Source: Nitrospirota bacterium (lineage in GTDB: Bacteria; Nitrospirota; Nitrospiria; Nitrospirales; UBA8639). Taken from it: a stretch of DNA of 5,453 nucleotides. The DNA is taken from contig QIMB01000436.1 of the NCBI GenBank assembly GCA_003233615.1, positions 1-5,453 of the forward strand, written 5' to 3'. The translations under genes were made by a program, and so were the position numbers. Below the pieces are notes generated by a model. The model did no database searches. It was not told where the DNA came from and saw nothing but the letters and a program-made list of their open reading frames with translations. This document shows positions 1-5,004 of the stretch, in pieces. Numbering within the stretch: the first letter of the stretch is position 1; each line of letters starts with the position of its first letter.

Positions 1-772
1 CATCTAACTTGGTGAGGGCCAATCCCGTGACTCCGAGTGATTCATGAAATTGGCGCGCTTGGGCGATGGCATTTTGACCGAGTGTGCCATCTAAGACGAG
101 TAGCGTTTCGTGCGGGGCGCCTGGCATTTCTCGTCCAATGATGCGCTTCATTTTCTTCAATTCATCCATTAAATTGGTTTTGGTATGGAGCCGCCCGGCG
201 GTATCGATCAGCACAACGTCCACGTTTCGTGATTTGGCTGCGACAATGCCGTCAAACACGACGGCTGCCGGATCGGAGCCTTGTTTATGTTTGATCACAT
301 CAACGCCTGTCCGTTTCCCCCAAATCTCCAATTGTTCGATTGCGGCTGCGCGAAAGGTATCGCCCGCGACAAAGAGGGTGTTGAATCCTTGCTGACTGAA
401 GCGATGGCCTAACTTGGCAATGGTCGTGGTTTTTCCGACTCCATTGATGCCGATAGTTAAGATGACAAAGGGCTTGGGGCCTTGACGAATGATGGTTTCC
501 AGGGGGTCCGTTTCTCCTTTTTTAAGAACATCAAGGAGAAGGGCATGAAGAACTTCCAGGGGATTGGCTGATTGAAAGGGGCCTGTCTTGGAATTGACTT
601 CTTCCAAAAACCGTTGGACCGTTCGGATTCCAATATCGGCTCGCAAGAGACTTTCTTCCACATCTTCGATGACGTCTGGATCCAGTTCTGCCCCGACCAA
701 TCGGCGCAGTGAGCTTTGCACGGTTTGGCGTGTTTTTGCTAACCCGTTTTGAAGTCGTTGTAGCCAGCTCAT
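1..772 (-). CDS. ftsY: Signal recognition particle receptor FtsY (C-terminus cut by window edge)
   Basis: FtsY is the SRP receptor GTPase. It docks ribosome-nascent chain-SRP complexes at the inner membrane and passes them to the Sec translocon. The 257 residues visible here begin with an amphipathic, basic N-terminal helix (MSWLQRLQNGLAKTRQ), followed by the helical N domain to about residue 100 and then the G domain. The GTPase motifs are clear: G1 GINGVGKT (108-115), DTFRAAA (138-144), DTAGR (190-194), and TKLD (254-257) right at the edge. The start is the only ATG in frame after the end of ybeY. There is no long acidic A domain as in E. coli, so this is the short form and should end roughly 45-50 codons beyond the window. 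No good Shine-Dalgarno site precedes the ATG; the 45-bp gap after ybeY and the shared strand suggest it is the last visible gene of the phoH-ybeY-ftsY operon. The identification is very secure. Confidence 0.97.
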   Translation of the reverse strand, partial: MSWLQRLQNGLAKTRQTVQSSLRRLVGAELDPDVIEDVEESLLRADIGIRTVQRFLEEVNSKTGPFQSANPLEVLHALLLDVLKKGETDPLETIIRQGPKPFVILTIGINGVGKTTTIAKLGHRFSQQGFNTLFVAGDTFRAAAIEQLEIWGKRTGVDVIKHKQGSDPAAVVFDGIVAAKSRNVDVVLIDTAGRLHTKTNLMDELKKMKRIIGREMPGAPHETLLVLDGTLGQNAIAQARQFHESLGVTGLALTKLD

Positions 773-817
773 AATTGAAATAAAGGAGAAGAGGTTGTGT
801 GCATTGAATTGTTTCTT

Positions 818-1267
818 TTAAGCAAGAAGTCGAGGCGTTGGAGACAGTTTTTTGATGATCGCCCGCTCTTTTCGCTGCATCCGTGCGGCTTCTTGTGGTG
901 AAATTTCGTGGTCATATCCGAGAAGGTGCAATGTTCCGTGAACCAGGAGTCGAAGAATTTCTTCGTCCGGAGTATTGTGAAATCGTGAGGCTTGTCCGAT
1001 GGCGACGGGCAAACAGATGACGACATCTCCCAGAAATGGCGGGATCTGTTCTCCCATGCTGCCCATGGGAAAGGCCAACACATCTGTTGGGTAATCCCGC
1101 CCGCGATAGGTGCGATTGAGGCTTCGCATGCGGGTCTTGCCAACCAGGGAGATGCTTAAATCTGCAGCAGGTGCTCCAGCATGTTGTACAATTTTCTGAG
1201 TCATACGACAGATTATGCGGGGACGAACGGCAAGACGTCGTACATGTGTTCGAAACCAAATAGCCAT
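818..1267 (-). CDS. ybeY: Endoribonuclease YbeY / rRNA maturation factor
   Basis: YbeY is a cytosolic single-strand endoribonuclease that takes part in 16S rRNA 3'-end maturation and 70S ribosome quality control. The 149-residue product has the usual family length. Its diagnostic metal site HGTLHLLGYDH spans residues 110-120, with H110, H114 and H120 as the expected zinc ligands. The other family signature, LNRTYRGRDYPTDVLAF, lies at about 50-66 and includes the conserved arginine of the YR pair. The ATG lies 6 bp after the phoH stop codon with no clear Shine-Dalgarno site, so translational coupling to phoH is likely. An overlapping ATG that shares the A of the phoH TAA opens a different, non-homologous frame and is not the start. 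YbeY works with the PhoH-type ATPase YbeZ in E. coli, which fits the adjacency here. Confidence 0.96.
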   Translation of the reverse strand: MAIWFRTHVRRLAVRPRIICRMTQKIVQHAGAPAADLSISLVGKTRMRSLNRTYRGRDYPTDVLAFPMGSMGEQIPPFLGDVVICLPVAIGQASRFHNTPDEEILRLLVHGTLHLLGYDHEISPQEAARMQRKERAIIKKLSPTPRLLA

Positions 1268-1273
1268 GGGGCA

Positions 1274-2266
1274 TTAGCTCGCAGGCCCTTGACCATTGCC
1301 GTTGGGGCTTGAGCCATGTTCAAACTGTTCATAGGCCTTAATGATATCTTTGACTAAGCGATGTCTGACCACATCTTTCCCTGAAAAATAGACGAATTGA
1401 ATGCCCTCAATGTTCACGAGAATTTTAGCAATCTGGGTCAATCCTGATTCTTGTGAATGGGGGAGATCAATTTGGGTGACATCTCCGGTGACGATGGCTT
1501 TGGAGTTCATGCCGAGTCGTGTCAAAAACATTTTCATCTGTTCCGTCGTGGCATTTTGCGCTTCATCGAGAATCACAAATGCATCATCCAATGTTCTTCC
1601 GCGCATAAAGGCTAACGGCGCAATTTCTATGTCACCTCGCTCAATGAGGCGGTTGGCACGTTCCATATCCATCATGGTGTAGAGGGCATCATATAAAGGC
1701 CGTAGGTAGGGATGAATTTTGGCGAATAAGTCACCAGGTAGAAATCCCAGACGTTCCCCGGCTTCGACCGCAGGTCGGGCTAAAATAATGCGACTGACTT
1801 CCTTGCTGTTCAAGGCGGCCAAGGCCATGGCCATGGCTAAATAGGTTTTGCCCGTTCCTGCAGGACCTATGGCGATGACCAGATCAGATTGTGTGATCGC
1901 TTGCAGATAGACCTGCTGTGTCGGTGTTTTCGGGTTGACTGTTCCCTTCGTGGCGGACAGGGTGCTGTGTGAATGTGTTGAAAATGTATAGGGCTTGAGT
2001 GGTACGTCCCGTTTTTTTTCGGTGGCGCGGATAGCCCGGGAAATGTCTTCAGCTTGTAATTCGTGGTGGGTCTGCGTCCAATCGGCTAATTCTTGTAAAA
2101 TATGTTCGGCTCGTTGGACGGAGTCAGGATGGCCATCCAGGATGATCTCATCTCCGCGAGTGGCCATTGTGATCTGGAGTTCCTCTTCAATCATTTTGAG
2201 GTGCAGATCCTGTGGACCGAATAAATTCGCTAAATCAACTCCTTCTTGTAGTTTGATTTTTCGCAC
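1274..2266 (-). CDS. phoH: PhoH family P-loop ATPase (YbeZ-like)
   Basis: This is a cytosolic PhoH-like ATPase, the family that includes E. coli YbeZ. The family is linked to RNA metabolism and to the ribonuclease YbeY, encoded next downstream. The product has 330 residues, typical for the family. An N-terminal KH-like region (about 10-62) is followed by a linker rich in Thr and Ser, then the ATPase domain. Walker A is GPAGTGKT (134-141), Walker B is VILDEAQN (231-238), and the family blocks ARPAVEAGERLGFLPGD (163-179), MRGRTLDDAF and GDVTQIDLP are all present. The start is a GTG: an in-frame TGA lies only five codons upstream and no ATG or TTG occurs in the first codons. An AGGAAGGTGA sequence (2276-2285) gives a Shine-Dalgarno match, though its spacing of about 12 nt is long. 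The tail (NGNGQGPAS) looks disordered. First gene of the operon with ybeY and ftsY. Confidence 0.95.
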   Translation of the reverse strand: MRKIKLQEGVDLANLFGPQDLHLKMIEEELQITMATRGDEIILDGHPDSVQRAEHILQELADWTQTHHELQAEDISRAIRATEKKRDVPLKPYTFSTHSHSTLSATKGTVNPKTPTQQVYLQAITQSDLVIAIGPAGTGKTYLAMAMALAALNSKEVSRIILARPAVEAGERLGFLPGDLFAKIHPYLRPLYDALYTMMDMERANRLIERGDIEIAPLAFMRGRTLDDAFVILDEAQNATTEQMKMFLTRLGMNSKAIVTGDVTQIDLPHSQESGLTQIAKILVNIEGIQFVYFSGKDVVRHRLVKDIIKAYEQFEHGSSPNGNGQGPAS

Positions 2267-2326
2267 CGAAGACTCGGGTCACCTTCCTGAATGAACAATA
2301 ATGGATGAGGGTATATGTCTGTCTCT

Positions 2327-2356
2327 ATTCTAACAAAGGCCAGCATAGGGCCTCAA
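2327..2356 (-). promoter_or_regulatory. Candidate sigma70 promoter for the phoH-ybeY-ftsY operon
   Basis: On the minus strand a TTGAGG box (2356-2351) and a TAGAAT box (2332-2327) are separated by 18 bp. They match four of six bases of the -35 consensus and five of six of the -10 consensus. Transcription would begin near 2320 and give a leader of about 54 nt before the phoH GTG. This is a match by eye only. Confidence 0.4.
2332..2353 (-). terminator. Weak terminator-like hairpin after fpg
   Basis: Downstream of the fpg stop codon, AGGCC (2353-2349) can pair with GGCCT (2341-2337) around a 7-nt loop. The sequence then runs TTGTT on the minus strand. The stem is only 5 bp and the T tract is interrupted, so termination would be partial at best. 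The hairpin lies inside the spacer of the proposed phoH promoter. Confidence 0.25.
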
Positions 2357-2379
2357 GGAAGGATCGTGCACTCCAATTC

Positions 2380-3210
2380 TTAGCGTTTTTTTTGGCAAGA
2401 TGGACAGAAGAAAGAACTGCGTTCTTTTTGTAGACGTGTAATGAGGGTTCCGCAGCCATGCGAACATGGTTTGTTGGCTTGTTGATAGACCTGATGGGCA
2501 TCTTGGAAATGGCCGAAGGCTCCGTCAGGTGTGCGAAAGTCTCGGATAGATGACCCTCCCGCTTTGATGGCTTCGCCTAAGACCGCTTGCATTGTGTGAT
2601 AGAGGCGCAGGCAGGAGGCCTGGTGCAGTTGATGGCCTTTGGCTGAGGGGTGGATCTTGGCGCGAAACAAAATTTCATTTGCATAGATATTGCCGATTCC
2701 TGCAAGGCGATGTTGGTTGAGGAGGAAAGATTTCAATTCACCTCGTGTTGAGTGAACAAGGGTGCAAAATGCTTCCTGGGTGATAGTCAGGGCATCAGGC
2801 CCGAATCGGCGTTGCATGAAGGCGTCTAATCCTGATTGATCAAACAGCCAGAGTCGACCAAATCGACGAGGGTTCCAATAATGCAGTTCTTTGGCAGTGG
2901 TCCCCGACAACGTAATGTGGCAGTGGATATGTTGCGGGGATGTCGCCAAATTCGCGTGAAAAAACCACAGTCCCGTCATGCCCAATTCAGAAAAGAGATA
3001 CCGTGTTTCCTGAGAGCGTTGACATGTCATGACCACACATTTCCCGATTCGATGCACATGAGTAATGTGTGCGTGATGAAACCAAGGAATGAGGTCATGC
3101 CCCGTACGGACAATGTCTGCACGATGAATAGTGATTGTGCCAATCCTTGCCCCCAGAATGTGGGATGCTAGAAGTTTGACCACAACTTCGACTTCTGGAA
3201 GTTCAGGCAT
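2380..3210 (-). CDS. mutM: Formamidopyrimidine-DNA glycosylase Fpg (MutM)
   Basis: Fpg is a bifunctional DNA glycosylase/AP lyase that removes 8-oxoguanine and formamidopyrimidines in base excision repair. The 276-residue length is normal. The mature N-terminus MPELPEVE fixes the start and supplies the catalytic Pro2 and Glu3; Lys57 sits in HRIGK. The DNA-filling residues appear as Met78 (LGMTG) and Arg115/Phe117 (NPRRFG). The helix-two-turn-helix is at 164-188 (LNQHRLAGIGNIYANEIL). The C-terminal zinc finger has C249, C253, C269 and C272, with the expected Arg264 in the hairpin. Its spacing is CX3C-X15-CX2C, where the well-known Fpg enzymes I recall have CX2C-X16-CX2C, so the second cysteine is moved by one position. 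No strong Shine-Dalgarno site precedes the ATG. The upstream gap is 191 bp, so fpg may have its own promoter. Confidence 0.97.
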   Translation of the reverse strand: MPELPEVEVVVKLLASHILGARIGTITIHRADIVRTGHDLIPWFHHAHITHVHRIGKCVVMTCQRSQETRYLFSELGMTGLWFFHANLATSPQHIHCHITLSGTTAKELHYWNPRRFGRLWLFDQSGLDAFMQRRFGPDALTITQEAFCTLVHSTRGELKSFLLNQHRLAGIGNIYANEILFRAKIHPSAKGHQLHQASCLRLYHTMQAVLGEAIKAGGSSIRDFRTPDGAFGHFQDAHQVYQQANKPCSHGCGTLITRLQKERSSFFCPSCQKKR

Positions 3211-3269
3211 GATCTTATGAATGAGGAAAGTGTTGAAGCAAACGTTAGCGTATGGTCACAACGAATCTG

Positions 3270-3298
3270 CCTATAAGGTCATTCGTGACGAGTTGTAA
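3270..3298 (-). promoter_or_regulatory. Candidate promoter for fpg with a dyad around the -10 box
   Basis: On the minus strand a TTACAA box (3298-3293) and a TATAGG box (3275-3270) are 17 bp apart, giving three and four consensus matches. Initiation near 3263 would leave a leader of about 53 nt. The -10 box is centred between inverted arms ACGAAT (3261-3266) and ATTCGT (3281-3286), which could be an operator. This is a visual match without support from other genomes. Confidence 0.3.
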
Positions 3299-3318
3299 CA
3301 GATTTCTCTTCGAATCTG
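3299..3318. repeat. Small inverted repeat upstream of fpg
   Basis: CAGATT (3299-3304) and AATCTG (3313-3318) form a perfect 6-bp inverted repeat around an 8-nt spacer. It abuts the proposed -35 box of fpg. The right arm belongs to an octamer, CGAATCTG (3311-3318), that recurs directly at 3262-3269. It could be a protein-binding site or chance. Confidence 0.35.
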
Positions 3319-3401
3319 GAAATATTCTTTGCGTGATATACCCGCCAGAAGGATATTGGCGAATGTTGTAAGGGACGAATAAAAAGGAGAAGAACGAAGT
3401 C

Positions 3402-3830
3402 CTATTGAGTAGGTGCGCTGAAGGCAGGAGTCTTGATTTGTAATTGTTCGATTAAGGAGTCTAAGTGTGGTAGGGGCGTTGTTCCGGGACGTTTTTGCAT
3501 GACAAGGTTCTGAGCGTCTTCGAAGGAAAGACCATGCATGCAACAGAGATAGGCAATGATGATGGACGGTGAGCGGCCTAAGCCTGCTCGACAGGCCACA
3601 AGAATGTTGTGTTCTGGTAGATGACGTGCCAGCCAGTCCACACCCATTTCAAGATCGATAAAATCGGGTTCAGTATATTCCTTGAGAGGTAATCTGCCCA
3701 AGACAATCTTGGCGGGTAGCGATAGTTGAATCTCTCGAGCGGTCCAGAGCACGGCACTAATAAATGCCGGGGGAGATTCAGCATCGGTCTGTCCTCCAAT
3801 ATAGAGCTGATGGTCGACATAACTGATCAT
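3402..3830 (-). CDS. Dual-specificity-type protein phosphatase (CX5R family)
   Basis: This is a small cytosolic protein of the cysteine-based dual-specificity phosphatase fold. With the start chosen here it has 142 residues. The early strand QLYIGGQTDA (about residues 8-17) resembles the LYIGG opening of bacterial members. The P-loop is CRAGLGRS, with nucleophile Cys80, Arg86 and Ser87, followed by a hydrophobic helix. The histidine that normally precedes the cysteine is Ala79, and the usual general-acid Asp region reads LPLKEY, where Glu52 is the nearest candidate. The open frame continues upstream to an ATG at 3893, adding 21 residues. Those residues are mostly encoded by a perfect 26-bp duplication whose length is not a multiple of three, so before duplication the 3893 ATG was out of frame and the 3830 ATG is the likelier start. 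No clear Shine-Dalgarno site precedes either. The substrate is unknown; protein, nucleotide or lipid phosphates are all possible. Confidence 0.85.
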   Translation of the reverse strand: MISYVDHQLYIGGQTDAESPPAFISAVLWTAREIQLSLPAKIVLGRLPLKEYTEPDFIDLEMGVDWLARHLPEHNILVACRAGLGRSPSIIIAYLCCMHGLSFEDAQNLVMQKRPGTTPLPHLDSLIEQLQIKTPAFSAPTQ

Positions 3831-3870
3831 GATAGAAATCTTTGATAACTGATCATGATAGAAATCTTTG
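3819..3870. repeat. Perfect 26-bp tandem duplication at the phosphatase 5' end
   Basis: The 26 bases at 3819-3844 are repeated exactly at 3845-3870; both copies begin ATAACTGATC and end ATCTTTG. Each copy contains the palindrome ATCATGAT and an ATG on the minus strand. Identity over the full unit implies a recent duplication, for example by replication slippage. It is not a multiple of three, so it changes which upstream codons are in frame with the phosphatase. Confidence 0.97.
3827..3856 (-). promoter_or_regulatory. Nine-codon upstream frame overlapping the phosphatase start
   Basis: The upstream copy of the duplication contains an ATG (3856-3854) that opens a frame of nine sense codons (MISYQRFLS). 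It ends in TGA at 3829-3827, which overlaps the phosphatase ATG (3830-3828) as ATGA. Such overlaps are typical of translational coupling by reinitiation. The upstream ATG has the same 12-13 bases in front of it as the real start. Whether it is translated is unknown. Confidence 0.35.
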
Positions 3871-3958
3871 TCGGCATTGGAGCGCCAACACATAAGGGAA
3901 AGAAGTCAATGTTTGTGGTCTTTTTCTTGATCTTCCCTACTCTCAGTGGTGGCTGTAG

Positions 3959-3987
3959 TTGCGGGAATCCCCCCAGCAGCCTATACT
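3959..3987 (+). promoter_or_regulatory. Candidate sigma70 promoter for the twin zinc-ribbon gene
   Basis: TTGCGG (3959-3964) and TATACT (3982-3987) are spaced by 17 bp. The -10 box matches five of six consensus bases and the -35 box three. Transcription would start near 3994, leaving a leader of about 36 nt before the ATG at 4030. The spacer contains GGGAATCCC (3963-3971), and GGCTG (3951-3955) can pair with CAGCC (3977-3981), so the element could bind a regulator. Confidence 0.45.
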
Positions 3988-4029
3988 AATAAGCCTTTGG
4001 ATAATTTCGGAAATCAGTAGTCACAACGG

Positions 4030-4392
4030 ATGGTACAATTAAGCATCAAAGACGTAGAAGCCCGCTTAGGTGAAGTAAGGTGTGCTATTTGCAAAAAGAA
4101 TCGTTTTGGAATTGATTCCAGGACCGTGACCAAAGGGGATGGTGATTGGAAAGCGATTTGTCTCGATTGCCATTATATATTTCCCGTCTATACCGACATG
4201 GATTTTTATCTGCAGACACAGCCAGATATTCCCTATCGACTGAAAGAAATTGCCTGTCAATCCTGTCGGCATCGTGGGGTGTCATTGAATTTTAGGGCTG
4301 TAATTTCTGTCCGTGAATCTGTCTATTTTGTGACCTGTGAAGGGTGCCAGCTCAAGTTCCCTGAGCAGTCATATTTGGAATCGTTTGAGTAA
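4030..4392 (+). CDS. Uncharacterised protein with two tandem zinc-ribbon-like modules
   Basis: I do not recognise a named family. The 120-residue product consists of two similar halves. The first carries C18, C21, C44 and C47 (CX2C-X22-CX2C); the second carries C76, C79, C103 and C106 (CX2C-X23-CX2C). The halves also align outside the cysteines: CHYIFPVYTDMDFYL against CQLKFPEQSYLESF. This argues for an internal duplication of a zinc-ribbon or knuckle domain. There is no signal peptide or membrane segment, so it is probably cytosolic. The fold predicts zinc binding and possibly protein or nucleic-acid contacts, but no catalytic residues can be named. The ATG has a weak Shine-Dalgarno site; the candidate promoter ends about 40 bp upstream. 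The acidic 69-aa gene follows after 21 bp and is probably co-transcribed. The gene is divergent from the phosphatase. Confidence 0.85.
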   Translation: MVQLSIKDVEARLGEVRCAICKKNRFGIDSRTVTKGDGDWKAICLDCHYIFPVYTDMDFYLQTQPDIPYRLKEIACQSCRHRGVSLNFRAVISVRESVYFVTCEGCQLKFPEQSYLESFE

Positions 4393-4401
4393 CCATTTGT
4401 A

Positions 4402-4409
4402 GAGGGGAG
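4402..4409 (+). promoter_or_regulatory. Ribosome binding site before the acidic small protein
   Basis: GAGGGGAG is the strongest purine-rich site in the window. It lies 4 nt before the first ATG (4414) and 7 nt before the second, adjacent ATG (4417). The spacing favours the second ATG, which would shorten the protein by one residue. Confidence 0.7.
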
Positions 4410-4413
4410 TGTC

Positions 4414-4623
4414 ATGATGGATGACGCTAAAAAAACTGAAGATCTAGAGGGTTCCGAAGCTCATGACAATGATCCCAAGCCACAGTCTGCAAAAATAAAA
4501 AAAGAATTGCCTGTTGTTTCCCTCCCTCATGATAATGACGTCATGGCACAAGAAATGGCGGAGTTATTCGATGAAGATCGCGTCACCCATCAACATGGAA
4601 ACTCCGAACCAGAAAAAGATTGA
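4414..4623 (+). CDS. Small acidic, probably disordered hypothetical protein
   Basis: I do not recognise this 69-residue product. It is highly polar and acidic, with many Asp, Glu and Lys residues, no cysteine, no signal peptide and no membrane segment. Two features stand out: a mixed basic and hydrophobic stretch, KIKKELPVVSLPHDND (about 27-42), and a short predicted helix, MAQEMAELFDED (about 44-55), which could be a binding motif in an otherwise disordered chain. A strong Shine-Dalgarno sequence supports translation. It lies 21 bp downstream of the twin zinc-ribbon gene on the same strand, so the two probably form a transcription unit and may act together. A partner or adaptor role is inference only. 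The alternative that it is non-coding is made less likely by the good ribosome site and the biased composition. Confidence 0.7.
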   Translation: MMDDAKKTEDLEGSEAHDNDPKPQSAKIKKELPVVSLPHDNDVMAQEMAELFDEDRVTHQHGNSEPEKD

Positions 4624-4896
4624 TTGAAAAGTCCTCATCCGCGTACACTCCCTTTCCTGCCTGGCCCGGTTAACCCTTCTAACGCTTTAATTCGGCATTT
4701 TTTGTTCTCTCAAACTCTTACGTATCCGATTATTCCTCTTATTCAATTGTAATGGTGGTTTCTGCTCGTTATTGCAGGAACCCATTGTAAATTCATAGCC
4801 ACAGCATGAGATGATGGTGTTTCGGGATTCTTGAAAACAATCCATGGCCTTGTAATCCACGGAAATTTTTGGGATTCTTCTTCAGCAAAGAGGAGA

Positions 4897-4952
4897 AAGC
4901 TGCGGAGCAGGGTGATCCTATCTTGTTCGCAGTTTCTCAGGATGGTAGGATT
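4897..4952 (+). other. Possible structured leader RNA with interlocking stems
   Basis: Bases 4897-4904 (AAGCTGCG) can pair with 4928-4935 (CGCAGTTT), giving 8 bp with one G-U. Bases 4914-4922 (GATCCTATC) can pair with 4944-4952 (GGTAGGATT), giving 9 bp with two G-U pairs. The arms alternate in order, so the stems form either a pseudoknot or two mutually exclusive folds. They sit about 50-100 nt upstream of the coiled-coil gene start. No known riboswitch class was recognised. Chance pairing cannot be excluded. Confidence 0.3.
4923..4951 (+). promoter_or_regulatory. Candidate weak promoter for the coiled-coil gene
   Basis: TTGTTC (4923-4928) and TAGGAT (4946-4951) are 17 bp apart, with three and four consensus matches. 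Initiation near 4958 would give a leader of about 47 nt. This reading competes with the structured-RNA reading of the same bases, since a transcript starting here would lack the stems. Confidence 0.3.
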
Positions 4953-5004
4953 CTGATTCTTACGTGATCTTGCCTAGGTCAAATTTGTGATGGAGAGAAC
5001 AATC

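Larger units (their letters stand above)
4624..5004 (+). other. Gene-free stretch of 381 bp before the coiled-coil gene
   Basis: No reading frame of useful length with a ribosome site was found on either strand here. There is a T-run at 4700-4706 but no convincing GC-rich stem before it, so I do not call a terminator. The right third (4897-4952) holds two interlocking stems, described separately. A 9-bp direct repeat, GGGATTCTT, occurs at 4824 and 4871 and may be chance. Confidence 0.6.

Noticed and set aside
84..395. Open frame of 103 codons on the plus strand
   Set aside because: It is antisense to the ftsY GTPase domain, has no ribosome site and no recognisable protein features; the minus-strand FtsY motifs explain the region.
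769..1274. Two open minus-strand frames (769-1143 and 912-1274) overlapping ybeY
   Set aside because: Both are out of frame with ybeY, lack family motifs, and the ybeY frame holds an intact HGTLHLLGYDH site. The ATG at 1274 merely overlaps the phoH stop.
1401..2294. Plus-strand open frames antisense to phoH (1401-1682 and 1995-2294)
   Set aside because: Composition and position are those of antisense shadows of a well-conserved ATPase gene; no start signals.
2836..3171. Plus-strand open frame of 111 codons antisense to fpg
   Set aside because: Its residues mirror the fpg coding sequence, it has no ribosome site, and Fpg residues Lys57, Met78 and Arg115 are encoded on the other strand.
3271..3820. 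Minus-strand frames (3271-3543 and 3578-3820) overlapping the phosphatase gene
   Set aside because: They are out of frame with the CX5R motif and show no domain; they are by-products of the phosphatase coding sequence.
4066..4285. Two minus-strand frames opposite the twin zinc-ribbon gene
   Set aside because: The plus strand encodes eight regularly spaced cysteines, which is strong evidence for the coding strand; the minus frames have no start signals.
4660..4706. Intrinsic terminator after the acidic gene, suggested by the T-run at 4700-4706
   Set aside because: No GC-rich stem lies directly before the T-run; GGTTAACC nearby is a palindrome without a loop and is too far upstream.
4881..4960. 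Possible c-di-GMP (GEMM) riboswitch, because of CAGCAAAG and GATGGTAGG segments
   Set aside because: The order and spacing of the conserved GEMM elements do not match and no GAAA-capped P2 hairpin with receptor is visible.
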